Shown in pieces: positions 7,267-19,173 of a stretch of 64,000 bases of DNA (position 1 is its first letter; the number at the start of each line of letters is the position of its first letter). The notes under the pieces are model-generated. The model ran no database searches. It worked only from the letters and a program-made list of their open reading frames with translations, and had not been told where the DNA came from. The DNA lies in assembly GCF_021043375.1 (NCBI RefSeq), contig NZ_JAJNDV010000003.1, positions 248,001 through 312,000 of the forward strand, read 5' to 3'. The translations under genes and the position numbers were made by a program. This stretch comes from Sphingomonas sp. IC-56. GTDB lineage: Bacteria > Pseudomonadota > Alphaproteobacteria > Sphingomonadales > Sphingomonadaceae.

Positions 7267-9972
7267 ATGACCGCCGCCTTTCCCTATCCCGCGCTCCACG
7301 CCAGCCATGGCGGCATCTGGATCGCCACTGCTGAGGAGACCCGCGCCGTCAGTCGCGGCGAAGCGATCCGCATCGCCGCCGACACGCCCACCATCCTCCT
7401 CAATGCGCCTCTGATCGGCCAGCGCCTGGGCCACCCCGAACTGTCGGGGCTCGATATCCTCGAACTCTTCGCCTTTCTCCACCCCGCGCGCTTCATGGTG
7501 CCCACGCCCAAGGGCCTGGCGCGTGTCACCGATCTCTCGGCACCGGCCGAAGACGCGGACATCGCGGCCTTCCTCCGAGAAGCCGCTGCCGCACTCCTCG
7601 CCGTCCCGAACGGTGAGTGGAAGGAGCGGGAAGGGGGCTGGCACGCGCTCCAATCGCTCTACCGCCTCCGCTGGCCTTGGGCGCCCGCGCTCAGCGAGCA
7701 GATCGCCAAGCCCGAGCGCGCCGAGCGCTGGCTGTTCTCCAAGCTGCCCGAATGGGAGGAGCAACCCCCGCGCCCTGCGCCGCGCACGATCTCGCTCAAT
7801 CCCGAACAGGTGGCGGAACGCCTCGCCGCGCTCACCGGCAGCGGCGCCGAACGCCGTCAGGGCCAGCGCGACTATGCCGCCGCCGCCGCCAGCGCCTTCA
7901 CCCCGCGCGCGGTGCGCGACGCGCCCAACCTCGTCCTCGCCGAAGCCGGCACCGGCATCGGCAAGACACTCGGCTATCTCGCCCCTGCCTCGCTCTGGGC
8001 CGAGCAGGCGGGCGGGGCGGTGTGGGTCTCCACCTTCACCAAGGCGCTCCAGCGCCAGCTCGCCGCCGAGGGCGAACGGCTGTTCCCCGACGCCGAGCAA
8101 CGTCACCAGCGCATCGTCACCCGCAAGGGGCGCGAGAACTATGTCTGCTTGCTGAACCTTGAGGATGCGCTGCAAGGCGGGTTCGCCGGGCGCGCGGCGA
8201 TCCTGGCGCAGCTGGTAGCGCGCTGGGCCGCCTTCACTGCCGATGGAGATATGATCGGCGGAGACTTGCCCGGTTGGCTGCCCACGCTGTTCCGCCGCAA
8301 CGGCTCGACTGCGCTGACGGATCGCCGCGGCGAGTGCATCTACGCCGGCTGTCCGCATTACCGAAAATGCTTCATCGAACGCGCGGCCCGCGCCAGTGCC
8401 GAGGCCGACATCGTCATCGCCAACCACGCATTGGTAATGGTCAACGCCGCGCGCGGCCGCGAATCGGCGACGCGCCCCTCGCGCTACGTGTTCGACGAAG
8501 GCCATCATCTGTTCGACGCGGCCGACGCGATGTTCTCTGCCGCGCTGACGGGGCAGGAGTCGATCGAGATCCGCCGTTGGGTCACTGGCCCCGAATCGGG
8601 TTCCCGCGGCCGACGCCGCGGCCTCGCCGCCCGGCTGTCGGACGTCGCCAGCTATGACGAGGCAGGCGGCATCGCCATTGCCGAAGCAGTCGATGCAGCC
8701 CGCGCGCTGCCGAGCGACGGCTGGCTTCAGCGCGTCGCCGAAGGGGAGCCGTTCGGCCCAGTCGAGGCGCTGCTCGGCGCGGTGCGCGGGCTGGTCTATG
8801 CCCGCGACGTCAACGGTTCGGCGGAAGCCGGCTATGGCCTGGAAACCGAACTGGCCGAACCTGACGCCGCACTGGTCGAGGCCGCAGGCCCAGCCGCCAC
8901 CGCGCTCGACGCGCTGATCCGCCCCATGGTGGCGCTTGGCCGCCGGCTCGAAGCGGTGCTCGCCGACTCGCCCGACTGGATGGACGGTCCGGCACGTGCG
9001 CGGATCGAAGGCGCGATCGCTTCGCTCGCCTGGCGCACGGAGACGGTGGGTGCCTGGCTGGCGCTGATCGCGCGCATCGGTGGCCCGGCCGATCCCGAAT
9101 ATGTCGACTGGCTGGCGATCGACCGCGTCGAAGGCCGCGAATACGACATTGGCCTGCACCGCCACTGGCTCGACCCGTCAAAGCCGTTCGCCGACACCGT
9201 GCTCAAGCCCGCCCACGGCGCTTTGGTCACCTCGGCAACGCTGCGTGCCGGTGGCGACTGGGACATCGCCGAGGCCCGCTCGGGCGCCACGCACCTGATC
9301 CGCCCTGCTGCCCGGTTCGAAGCGCACAGCCCGTTCGATTACGCCGCGCAGGCCGAAGTGCTGATCGTCACCGATATCAAGCGCGGCGACTTGCCGGCCC
9401 TTGCCAACGCCTATGCTCGCCTGATCGTGGCGGCCGAGGGCGGCACACTTGGCCTCTTCACTGCTATTCGTCGCCTGCGCGCGGTGCATGCCCGCATTGC
9501 CGACCGGCTCGCGCGCGAAGGGCTGCCTTTGCTCGCGCAGCATGTCGACCCGATCGACACCGGCACCTTGGTGGACATCTTCCGCGATGATCCGCGCGCT
9601 TCGCTGCTCGGCACCGACGCGCTGCGCGACGGCGTAGATGTGCCCGGTGAATCGCTTCGCCTGGTGGTGATGGAGGGCGTGCCCTGGCCCAAGCCGACCG
9701 TGCTCCACGCCGCGCGGCGGCTCGCCGGGGGCGGCAGCGCCTATGACGACCGCATCATCCGCGCCAAGCTCGCCCAGGCGTTCGGGCGGCTGATCCGCCG
9801 CGCCGACGATCGCGGCAGCTTCGTGCTGCTCTCCGCCGCCATGCCGTCACGCTTGCTGAGTGCGTTTCCAGTGGGAACGCCGGTGGCCCGGGTGACGTTG
9901 GACGAGGCGATCGAGCGTGTCCGGCTTTCCTTGGCAGCGCGCTTGCGGCATGAGGCGCCGGCAACCGCCTGA
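7267..9972 (+). CDS. ATP-dependent DNA helicase, DinG/XPD-like superfamily 2
   Basis: The product of about 901 residues is probably a 5'-3' iron-sulfur DNA helicase in DNA repair. Walker A is AGTGIGKT at residues 227-234, and the Walker B/DEAH box reads DEGHH at 410-414. Four cysteines between them (294, 357, 362, 368) fit the 4Fe-4S cluster of DinG/XPD enzymes. The DEAH box has Gly where Ala is usual. An N-terminal region of about 200 residues is extra relative to E. coli DinG and looks specific to alphaproteobacterial homologues. The start ATG is MTAAFPY; a GTG two codons upstream is possible. Confidence 0.88.
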   Translation: MTAAFPYPALHASHGGIWIATAEETRAVSRGEAIRIAADTPTILLNAPLIGQRLGHPELSGLDILELFAFLHPARFMVPTPKGLARVTDLSAPAEDADIAAFLREAAAALLAVPNGEWKEREGGWHALQSLYRLRWPWAPALSEQIAKPERAERWLFSKLPEWEEQPPRPAPRTISLNPEQVAERLAALTGSGAERRQGQRDYAAAAASAFTPRAVRDAPNLVLAEAGTGIGKTLGYLAPASLWAEQAGGAVWVSTFTKALQRQLAAEGERLFPDAEQRHQRIVTRKGRENYVCLLNLEDALQGGFAGRAAILAQLVARWAAFTADGDMIGGDLPGWLPTLFRRNGSTALTDRRGECIYAGCPHYRKCFIERAARASAEADIVIANHALVMVNAARGRESATRPSRYVFDEGHHLFDAADAMFSAALTGQESIEIRRWVTGPESGSRGRRRGLAARLSDVASYDEAGGIAIAEAVDAARALPSDGWLQRVAEGEPFGPVEALLGAVRGLVYARDVNGSAEAGYGLETELAEPDAALVEAAGPAATALDALIRPMVALGRRLEAVLADSPDWMDGPARARIEGAIASLAWRTETVGAWLALIARIGGPADPEYVDWLAIDRVEGREYDIGLHRHWLDPSKPFADTVLKPAHGALVTSATLRAGGDWDIAEARSGATHLIRPAARFEAHSPFDYAAQAEVLIVTDIKRGDLPALANAYARLIVAAEGGTLGLFTAIRRLRAVHARIADRLAREGLPLLAQHVDPIDTGTLVDIFRDDPRASLLGTDALRDGVDVPGESLRLVVMEGVPWPKPTVLHAARRLAGGGSAYDDRIIRAKLAQAFGRLIRRADDRGSFVLLSAAMPSRLLSAFPVGTPVARVTLDEAIERVRLSLAARLRHEAPATA

Positions 9973-9987
9973 ACCACCCGGGGACGC

Positions 9988-10521
9988 ATGAAGACGCTCA
10001 CGCTGCTGCGCCACGCCAAGTCCGGGTGGGACGACCTCGTCGCGCGCGATTTCGACCGGCCGCTCAACCCCAAGGGGCAGCGCGCCGCAGCGATGATGGG
10101 CCGCCACTTGCGCAGCCTGAAGCTCCATTTCGGCCATGCCGTCGCCTCCCCGGCACTGCGGGTGATGGAGACGCTCGACCATGTCGGGCGCGGTTATGGC
10201 AGTGCGCTGGCGCCCGCCTGGGACCAGCGCCTGTACTTGGCCTCCGCCGCGACCTTGCTCGACGTGATCCACGACTTGCCAGCCGATGCCGACGAAGTGC
10301 TGCTCGCCGGGCATAATCCGGGGCTTGAGGAGCTGATCTTGCAGCTGGTGCCCGAAGGCAGCGCTTTGCGTGACGAAGTGGCGATCAAGTTTCCCACCGC
10401 CAGCCTCGCGCAGCTGCACTTCGCAGGAGAGTGGGCCGATGTTCGGCGCGGGTCGGCGGAATTGGCCTTCTTCGTACGCCCGCGCGATCTCGACCCGACG
10501 CTCGGCCCCGACACGCCTTAG
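9988..10521 (+). CDS. Histidine phosphatase family protein, SixA-like
   Basis: A 177-residue cytoplasmic protein beginning MKTLTLLRHAKS. The LLRHAKS segment is the RHG-type motif whose His is phosphorylated during catalysis, and a second catalytic His sits in LLAGHNPGLEEL. This pattern fits SixA, which dephosphorylates phospho-His in signalling or phosphotransferase proteins. Its target here is unknown. It lies 15 bases after the helicase gene and may be cotranscribed with it. Confidence 0.85.
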   Translation: MKTLTLLRHAKSGWDDLVARDFDRPLNPKGQRAAAMMGRHLRSLKLHFGHAVASPALRVMETLDHVGRGYGSALAPAWDQRLYLASAATLLDVIHDLPADADEVLLAGHNPGLEELILQLVPEGSALRDEVAIKFPTASLAQLHFAGEWADVRRGSAELAFFVRPRDLDPTLGPDTP

Positions 10522-10601
10522 CTGTTCACGGCTGCCTTCGCCGGGGAGCTCTTATTGCGCACCTGCGCGACGCATCTCAGCGCGCACAAGCCGCACCGCG
10601 C

Positions 10602-10949
10602 CTAGTCCCGGTCGTCCCGCAGCGCCTCTGCCAAGGCATCCCGCACCGCGCGCAGGTTCCCGTCGGGTACCACCACCTCAGGAGCAGGCGCTCTGACGCC
10701 CTTTTCCTCCGCAAGCAGCTTCTGGACCCCACGGATGGTATAGCCCTGGTCCGCCAGCAGATGGTGGATACGCCGCACCAGGGCGACGTCTTCGGTGCGA
10801 TAATAGCGGCGGTTACCTGCGCGCGTCAGCGGGCGCAGCTGGGGAAAGCGCGTTTCCCAGTATCGCAGGATATGCTGCGGCCGCCCGATCTCATCGGCCA
10901 GTTCGCCGATCGTTCGCAGCGCGCCGGCTGCCTTTCCCGGCGCCGCCAT
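10602..10949 (-). CDS. MerR-family transcriptional regulator
   Basis: The 115-residue protein has a MerR helix-turn-helix and wing over residues 12-80, including the RYWETRFPQL and GNRRYYR segments typical of the family. There is no metal-binding or large ligand-binding C-terminal domain. It follows ihfA by 7 bases, an arrangement conserved in alphaproteobacteria. The inducer and targets are not apparent from the sequence. Confidence 0.9.
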   Translation of the reverse strand: MAAPGKAAGALRTIGELADEIGRPQHILRYWETRFPQLRPLTRAGNRRYYRTEDVALVRRIHHLLADQGYTIRGVQKLLAEEKGVRAPAPEVVVPDGNLRAVRDALAEALRDDRD

Positions 10950-10956
10950 CGGTTAT

Positions 10957-11262
10957 TCAGTCACCCGCCACGATGCGGTCGCGCATCATCTGGCTGGCGC
11001 GGAAGGTAAGCACACGGCGCGGCGCGATCGGCACTTCGACGCCGGTCTTCGGGTTACGGCCGATCCGCTCGCCCTTGTCGCGCAGGATGAAGCTGCCAAA
11101 GCCGGAGATCTTCACATTTTCCCCCTTGGCCAGCGACTCGCACATATGGGCAAGAATCTGCTCGACCAGGCGTGCGGCGTCCGCGCGCGACAGGCCAACT
11201 TCGCGATGCAGCGATTCAGCCAGATCGGCTCTGGTCAGCGTGCCTGCATCGGCGTTGTCCAC
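10957..11262 (-). CDS. ihfA: Integration host factor subunit alpha
   Basis: The 101-residue HU/IHF-fold protein bends DNA as a heterodimer with IhfB. The family signature [18 protein letters not shown] is present, with the intercalating Pro in RNPKTG. The start is GTG (decoded Met-Asp-Asn), preceded by GGGGGA. It is the fourth gene of the rpmF-plsX-fabH-ihfA-merR run. A 105-base gap before it contains a possible own promoter. Confidence 0.93.
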   Translation of the reverse strand: MDNADAGTLTRADLAESLHREVGLSRADAARLVEQILAHMCESLAKGENVKISGFGSFILRDKGERIGRNPKTGVEVPIAPRRVLTFRASQMMRDRIVAGD

Positions 11263-11294
11263 GAATGTCCCCCGAACTTAACCTGTGTTGCCCC

Positions 11295-11322
11295 AGCTTA
11301 GCAGATTGCGAAAAATTCGCAA
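11295..11322 (-). promoter_or_regulatory. Candidate ihfA promoter overlapping a dyad
   Basis: Read on the minus strand, TTGCGA and TAAGCT are separated by 16 bases. The -35 lies in a perfect dyad, TTGCGAA-N3-TTCGCAA, at 11306-11322. This would let ihfA be expressed apart from fabH, and the dyad could bind a regulator. No experimental support is available from sequence alone. Confidence 0.35.
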
Positions 11323-11367
11323 ACCAGCAACATGCCTAACGGCGCATCCCTTGCACCGTGCGTCGCG

Positions 11368-12339
11368 TCAGAAGCGAACCACCGCCGCGCCCCAGGTGAA
11401 GCCGCCCCCCATTGCCTCAAGCACCAGCAGGTCGCCGCGCTGGATTCGTCCGTCCCGCACGGCGGTGTCGAGCGCGAGCGGGACCGACGCCGCCGACGTG
11501 TTGGCATGCTGGTCGACAGTAACAACGACCTTTTCGGACGCGAGGCCAAGCTTGCGCGCCGTGGCGTCGAGGATGCGGGCATTGGCCTGGTGCGGCACGA
11601 CCCAATCCACGTCACCGGCGCTCAGTCCGGCCGCCTCAAGCGATTCGCCCATCACCGCGGCCAGGTTGGTCACGGCGTGCCGGAACACTTCGCGGCCCTT
11701 CATGCGCAGCTTGCCGACGGTGCCGGTGGTCGACGGCCCGCCATCGACATAGAGCAAGTCGTTGTGCCGCCCATCGGCGTGGAGCCGAGTCGCCAGGATG
11801 CCGGCACCAGAGGCTTCGTCGCTTTCCTGCGCTTCGAGCACGATTGCGCCGGCGCCATCGCCGAACAGAACGCAGGTCGCGCGGTCTTCCCAATCCAGGA
11901 TGCGGCTGAACGTCTCGGCACCGATCACCAGCGCGCGGGTATGTGCGCCCGCGCGGATCATCGAATCGGCGACCTGCACGGCGTAAAGGAAGCCCGAGCA
12001 CACCGCCGCCACGTCGAACGCCACGCAATCGCCGATGCCCAGCGCAGTCTGCACGCGAGTCGCGGTGGCGGGGAAGGTCTGGTCCGGAGTCGCGGTAGCG
12101 AGCACGATGAGGTCGATCGACGTCGATTCGATCCCTGCGGCTTCCAGCGCGGCGCGCGCGGCGCCAGCAGCCAGCGTGCCCGTCGTCTCGTCTTCAGCGG
12201 CGATGTGGCGGAAGCGGATGCCGGTGCGCTCGACGATCCACTCGTCGGTGGTGTCCACCGTTTCCGCCAGTTCGGCGTTGGAGACGCGCCGCGCCGGCAG
12301 GAAAGAACCGGTGCCGAGAATAACCGAACGCCGTGTCAC
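11368..12339 (-). CDS. fabH: 3-oxoacyl-[acyl-carrier-protein] synthase III
   Basis: FabH starts fatty-acid synthesis by condensing acetyl-CoA with malonyl-ACP. The catalytic triad is complete: Cys-114 in AAVCSGF, His-250 in VVPHQAN and Asn-280 in DQHANTS. Length is 323 residues, normal for the family. The start is GTG and overlaps the plsX stop codon by four bases (GTGA), so translation is probably coupled to plsX. Confidence 0.96.
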   Translation of the reverse strand: MTRRSVILGTGSFLPARRVSNAELAETVDTTDEWIVERTGIRFRHIAAEDETTGTLAAGAARAALEAAGIESTSIDLIVLATATPDQTFPATATRVQTALGIGDCVAFDVAAVCSGFLYAVQVADSMIRAGAHTRALVIGAETFSRILDWEDRATCVLFGDGAGAIVLEAQESDEASGAGILATRLHADGRHNDLLYVDGGPSTTGTVGKLRMKGREVFRHAVTNLAAVMGESLEAAGLSAGDVDWVVPHQANARILDATARKLGLASEKVVVTVDQHANTSAASVPLALDTAVRDGRIQRGDLLVLEAMGGGFTWGAAVVRF

Positions 12340-13364
12340 GCAGCCTTAGCCTCGAAATTCCCAAGATCCTCGGCGATGCGCCGATTCAGGTCGTCGCGCA
12401 GCATCTTCGCCGCAAAGCCGATGGCGGTATCTATGCCGACTTCGTTGGCGCCACCATGGCTCTTTACGACAATGCCGTTCAGCCCCAGGAAAATCGCGCC
12501 ATTGTGATTGTTGGGGTCGAGATGGTGGCGCAGCAGCTCGGTCGCGGGCTTGGAGATCAGGAAGCCGATCTTCGAGCGTACCGAACTGGAGAATGCGCGC
12601 TTCAGCAAATCGCCGACGAAGCGGGCCGTGCCCTCGATCGTCTTCAATGCGATGTTGCCGGAAAAGCCGTCGCACACGACCACATCGACTTCACCGCGCG
12701 ACAGCTTGTTGCCTTCGATGAAGCCCTTGAAGTCCAGGCGCAGATGCGTGGCATTGCGCAGCTCGGCCGCGGCGTCGCGGATGCTGTCGGTGCCCTTCAT
12801 CTCCTCGGTGCCGATGTTCAGCAGCGCGACTCGGGGATTTTCCAGATCGAGCGCGATCCGCGCATAGGCGGCGCCCATCACGGCGAACTGCACCAGGTTG
12901 CGGGCGTCGACTTCGGTGTTGGCGCCAAGATCGAGCATCACCGAATCATTTTCGCCCAGCGTCGGCATCAGCGCGGCCAGAGCTGGACGATCAATGCCCG
13001 GCATGGTGCGCAGCGCCAGCTTGGACATCGCCATCAGCGCCCCGGTATTACCCGACGACACAGCGGCGCCGGCGCGGCCCTGCTTCACCATGTCGATGGC
13101 GATGCCCATCGACGTGGTCTTGGCACGGCGGATCGCCTGGCTGGGCTTGGCGTCGGACGCAACGACATCGGCCGCGTGGACGATCTCCGACGCGGCTGTC
13201 AGATGGGGGTGGGCGTTCAGCCCTTCGCGAATGCGCGCCTCGTCGCCGACAAGGATGAATTCCATCCCGTCGAAACGGCGGCGCGCTCGCGCGGCCCCAG
13301 CCAGCATGACGGCAATACCCTCATCGCCGCCCATTGCATCGACGGCGATTCGCAAGCTGGTCAT
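12336..13364 (-). CDS. plsX: Phosphate acyltransferase PlsX
   Basis: PlsX converts acyl-ACP to acyl-phosphate, which feeds PlsY for phospholipid synthesis. The N-terminus [11 protein letters not shown] is characteristic of the family, and the 342-residue length is normal. The ATG giving MTSLRIAV was chosen because the longer frame only adds a low-complexity stretch. It lies 28 bases after rpmF and overlaps fabH, placing it in a lipid-initiation operon headed by a ribosomal protein gene, as in many bacteria. Confidence 0.95.
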   Translation of the reverse strand: MTSLRIAVDAMGGDEGIAVMLAGAARARRRFDGMEFILVGDEARIREGLNAHPHLTAASEIVHAADVVASDAKPSQAIRRAKTTSMGIAIDMVKQGRAGAAVSSGNTGALMAMSKLALRTMPGIDRPALAALMPTLGENDSVMLDLGANTEVDARNLVQFAVMGAAYARIALDLENPRVALLNIGTEEMKGTDSIRDAAAELRNATHLRLDFKGFIEGNKLSRGEVDVVVCDGFSGNIALKTIEGTARFVGDLLKRAFSSSVRSKIGFLISKPATELLRHHLDPNNHNGAIFLGLNGIVVKSHGGANEVGIDTAIGFAAKMLRDDLNRRIAEDLGNFEAKAA

Positions 13365-13392
13365 GCCGGCAGGCCTCTTGTCCGCGTTTGGC

Positions 13393-13572
13393 TCAGGCCT
13401 CGGCGGCGATGACTTCGCGGCCGTTATAGTGGCCACAGCCGGTGCACAGGTTGTGCGGGCGCTTCAGTTCGCCACAGTTCGAGCATTCCTGGAATGCTGC
13501 AACGGTGAGCGAGTCGTGCGACCGGCGCATGCCACGCCGCGACGGCGAAGTTTTTCTCTTAGGAACGGCCAT
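13393..13572 (-). CDS. rpmF: 50S ribosomal protein L32
   Basis: This 59-residue protein of the large ribosomal subunit begins [14 protein letters not shown]. Four cysteines (30, 33, 43, 46) form the zinc ribbon found in the zinc-dependent L32 type. GAAGGTG precedes the ATG by 5 bases. The gene is easily missed because of its size. Its linkage to plsX-fabH connects ribosome and membrane-lipid supply. Confidence 0.95.
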   Translation of the reverse strand: MAVPKRKTSPSRRGMRRSHDSLTVAAFQECSNCGELKRPHNLCTGCGHYNGREVIAAEA

Positions 13573-13700
13573 CGAGGCACCTTCTTACAAAACAGACACT
13601 TGAATATAGGTCGCGATACGCCCGCGTCGATGTTCAGGCAAGCGACGGCTGATGCCGGCCGCCCGCCGGACCAGCGGACAGGTCACGAAGCGAGGCAGCG

Positions 13701-13728
13701 CCTATAGCGATTCTTGCCCATGTTGCAA
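13701..13728 (-). promoter_or_regulatory. Candidate rpmF operon promoter
   Basis: On the minus strand TTGCAA and TATAGG are 16 bases apart, about 130 bases before the rpmF ATG. This would give a leader of around 120 bases. It is the best sigma-70-like match in the gap between rpmF and the divergent MAPEG gene, but remains a prediction. Confidence 0.35.
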
Positions 13729-13769
13729 GTCTGTGTAGGGTGCCGGCGCTTAACACCCGGGGGAATATC

Positions 13770-14204
13770 ATGCTGTTGCCAGTCGCGCTCACCACCACGG
13801 GCGCCGCCGCGCTGATCAACTTCTGGCTCGCCATGCGCGTGGGGCAACTGCGAATCGGCAAAAAGATCTCGCTTGGCGACGGCGGCCACCCCCGGCTGCT
13901 CGCGCGCATGCGGGCGCATGCCAACTTCGCCGAATATGCCCCGATCGTGCTGATCCTGATCGCGCTGATCGAATTCGCAGTCGGGACCCAGTTGTGGCTT
14001 TGGGTGGTCGCGGCGGTGTTCATCATCGGCCGCATCCTGCACGGCTTCGGCATGGACGGAGCCATGCGCCTGCGCCAGGTCGGCATCATCTCGACCATGC
14101 TCATCATGGTCGGGCTGGCGCTGTTCGCCGCCTGGACCGGGCTTCAGAGCCGCGGTACGCCGGAACCTGGCACCACCGTGTTCCGCATCCAGCAGACCCG
14201 CTGA
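13770..14204 (+). CDS. MAPEG family membrane protein
   Basis: The 144-residue protein has four hydrophobic segments, starting at residue 2, and the RMRAHANFAEYAP motif of the MAPEG superfamily (membrane-associated eicosanoid/glutathione metabolism). Bacterial members include inner-membrane glutathione transferases, but substrates are mostly unknown. GGGGGAA lies 4 bases before the ATG; an in-frame GTG ten codons upstream has no better site. Confidence 0.85.
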   Translation: MLLPVALTTTGAAALINFWLAMRVGQLRIGKKISLGDGGHPRLLARMRAHANFAEYAPIVLILIALIEFAVGTQLWLWVVAAVFIIGRILHGFGMDGAMRLRQVGIISTMLIMVGLALFAAWTGLQSRGTPEPGTTVFRIQQTR

Positions 14205-14220
14205 GCCTTGCCGGGGCGGC

Positions 14221-14883
14221 TCAGCCCCGGCCCAATGCCACGTCGCCGACGAACGGATTCGTCCGCCGCTCATGCCCGAAGTTGCTCGCCGGGCCATGGC
14301 CGGGGATGAACGCGACATCGTCGCCGAGCGGCCACAGCTTGGTGACCACTGCGTCGATCAGCGCCTGGTGGTCGCTTAAGGGGAAGTCGGTGCGCCCGAC
14401 CGATCCACGGAACAGCACGTCGCCAACCAGCGCCAGCTTGGTCTCGCGCTGATGGAACACGACATGCCCCGGCGTGTGCCCGGGGCAGTGATACACGTCG
14501 AAGCCCAGGTCGCCCACGGTGACGCGATCGCCTTCGTTCAGCCAGCGGTCGGGCTCGAACGGCACGCCGCGGATCCCGTATTTGCGGCCATCATTGTCCA
14601 GCCGCGCGATCCAGAAGCGGTCAGCTTCTTGCGGTCCCTCGATCGGCACGCCGAGTTCCTGCGCCAGCACCCCGGCCTCGCCGCAATGGTCGATATGGCC
14701 GTGCGTCAGCAGGATCTTTTCGACGGTCACGCCATGCTCGGCCGCCACCGCGCGCAGCTTGGGCAGGTCGCCGCCGGGATCGACGAAGGCGCCGCGCATG
14801 GTGCGGGTGCACCACAACAGCGTGCAGTTCTGCTGCAGCGGGGTGACGGGGACGATGACGGCGCGAAGCGGAAGGTCGGACAT
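14221..14883 (-). CDS. MBL-fold metallo-hydrolase (glyoxalase II-like, YcbL type)
   Basis: The 220-residue protein has the metallo-beta-lactamase metal site HGHIDH at residues 61-66, followed by the GHTPGH and late GHGP His motifs. The overall layout matches small YcbL/glyoxalase II-like hydrolases, which cleave thioesters or related substrates. It lacks the C-terminal helical domain of true glyoxalase II, so the substrate is uncertain. It faces the MAPEG gene tail to tail with a 16-base gap. Confidence 0.85.
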   Translation of the reverse strand: MSDLPLRAVIVPVTPLQQNCTLLWCTRTMRGAFVDPGGDLPKLRAVAAEHGVTVEKILLTHGHIDHCGEAGVLAQELGVPIEGPQEADRFWIARLDNDGRKYGIRGVPFEPDRWLNEGDRVTVGDLGFDVYHCPGHTPGHVVFHQRETKLALVGDVLFRGSVGRTDFPLSDHQALIDAVVTKLWPLGDDVAFIPGHGPASNFGHERRTNPFVGDVALGRG

Positions 14884-14960
14884 ATCCGCTGATAGGCCGG
14901 GCAGGGGCGTGGCGGCAACACGGGGTTGCTCCTGCGATCGGGTAGCGGCATGCGCTCGGC

Positions 14961-17923
<2,963 letters not shown>

Positions 17924-17950
17924 ACCGTTCGCCGCACGATCTAGGCGTTC

Positions 17951-18604
17951 ATGCTCAAATGGACGCTTCCAGCCGCGGCAGTCGTGGCAGCCTTGTTCCT
18001 CGCGCCGGCCTCGGTCGGCGCCGAGCGGGCGGTGCCGATCCCTGCCGCACAGCAGGATGTGCCGCCGGCAAAGGGGCCACAGGTCGCCGTGCTCGCCGGC
18101 GGCTGCTTCTGGGGCATGGAGGCGGTTTTCCAGTCGATGAAGGGCGTCCAATCGGTGACAAACGGCTATGCCGGGGGCACCAGGGCGACCGCCAATTACT
18201 CGCAGGTGTCGACTGAGCGCACCCGCCATGCCGAAGCGGTGCGCATCGTCTATGATCCGCGCAAGGTGAGCTACGCGACGCTGCTGCGCGTCTTCTTCTC
18301 GGTCGCGCACGATCCGACGTCGCTTAACCGCCAGGGCCCCGATCAGGGGCCCAGCTATCGTTCGGCGATCTTCCCGCAGAACGCACAGCAGCAGCGCGTG
18401 GCCGCGGCGTACATCGCCCAACTCGGTCGCGCCAAAGCCTATCCGCGCCCGATCGTCACCAAGCTGGAGACCGGCACCTTCTATCCTGCAGAGGCCGAGC
18501 ACCAGGACTTCTTCTGGCGCAACCCCAATCACCCCTACATCGCCCGCTGGGACAAGCCGAAGGTCACTGCCTTCCGCAACGCCTACGCCCAGCTGGCAAA
18601 CTGA
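17951..18604 (+). CDS. msrA: Peptide-methionine (S)-S-oxide reductase MsrA, exported form
   Basis: MsrA repairs oxidised methionine. The catalytic motif GCFWG (Cys-52) is present, along with the typical NYSQVSTER-like and AEAEHQD segments. Residues 1-24 form a clear signal peptide ending near VGA, so this copy is probably periplasmic, unlike the cytosolic MsrA of most bacteria. Recycling cysteines are scarce: only the catalytic Cys is obvious, so the reductant pathway is unclear. Confidence 0.92.
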   Translation: MLKWTLPAAAVVAALFLAPASVGAERAVPIPAAQQDVPPAKGPQVAVLAGGCFWGMEAVFQSMKGVQSVTNGYAGGTRATANYSQVSTERTRHAEAVRIVYDPRKVSYATLLRVFFSVAHDPTSLNRQGPDQGPSYRSAIFPQNAQQQRVAAAYIAQLGRAKAYPRPIVTKLETGTFYPAEAEHQDFFWRNPNHPYIARWDKPKVTAFRNAYAQLAN

Positions 18605-18605
18605 A

Positions 18606-18738
18606 TAATCCTCCCCCGGAGGGGGAGGGGGACCATGCGAAGCATGGTGGAGGGGTAGTCACCACAAGCGGCGTCGCGGGTGGGGAGTACCCCTCCGTCG
18701 CGCTACGCGCGCCACCTCCCCCTCCGGGGGAGGATTGA
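18606..18738. repeat. Palindromic intergenic repeat, family C copy 1
   Basis: The arms ATCCTCCCCCGGAGGGGGAGG and CCTCCCCCTCCGGGGGAGGAT are inverted about a 90-base core that itself contains a GCATGG/CCATGC dyad. Similar copies lie at 28458 and 46355, and half-copies near 24823 and 33406. It separates msrA from the convergent DUF1489 gene. Confidence 0.85.
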
Positions 18739-18740
18739 AG

Positions 18741-19142
18741 TCACAGCAAACCCAACCCCGCCAACTCGCCCACCAAGTGCGGCGGCAGTTCGTCCATACC
18801 CCCGCCGGCCTCGCCCAAATCGACCGGGGCATCGGCCCCTTCCAGATACCGCCAGCCCTGATGCGCCCGCTTGGGTCGCGCGTGGACCAGCACCAGCCGG
18901 GGCTCGAGATGGATCGCCACGCGCCCGCCCTCGGCCTCGCCAAAGCCCAGGATCGGCGACCGCCCGATCAGCTGGTGCTTGATGATCCAGAACAGCGATC
19001 CGCCTGCAATCTCTTCATGCCGCTTGGGCAGATAGCGCGTGCTCAGATAGCTTGGCCCATGCGCCGCGCGCATCGCCAGGCGTTCCTGCAAAAACTCGAT
19101 ACTGTCGCAGCCAAAGGCGACCTTGGTCAGATGAAGCGGCAC
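18741..19142 (-). CDS. DUF1489 family protein
   Basis: The 133-residue protein matches the alphaproteobacterial DUF1489 family by its N-terminal LTKVAFGCDSIEFL, the RYLPKRHEEIAGGSLFWIIK centre and the LVHARPKRAHQGWRYL segment. It has no signal peptide or membrane segment, and no enzymatic motif is recognisable. The function is unknown. It lies 31 bases downstream of mgtE on the same strand and could share its transcript. Confidence 0.85.
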   Translation of the reverse strand: MPLHLTKVAFGCDSIEFLQERLAMRAAHGPSYLSTRYLPKRHEEIAGGSLFWIIKHQLIGRSPILGFGEAEGGRVAIHLEPRLVLVHARPKRAHQGWRYLEGADAPVDLGEAGGGMDELPPHLVGELAGLGLL

Positions 19143-19173
19143 GCGGCTTAGCTGGGCGTTCGCCCCACGCCGT

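Noticed and set aside
7207..9165. 652-codon minus-strand open frame antisense to the helicase
   Set aside because: It is fully antisense to a gene with intact motifs and has low-complexity composition (Arg, Gly, Ala-rich). It is a codon-bias shadow.
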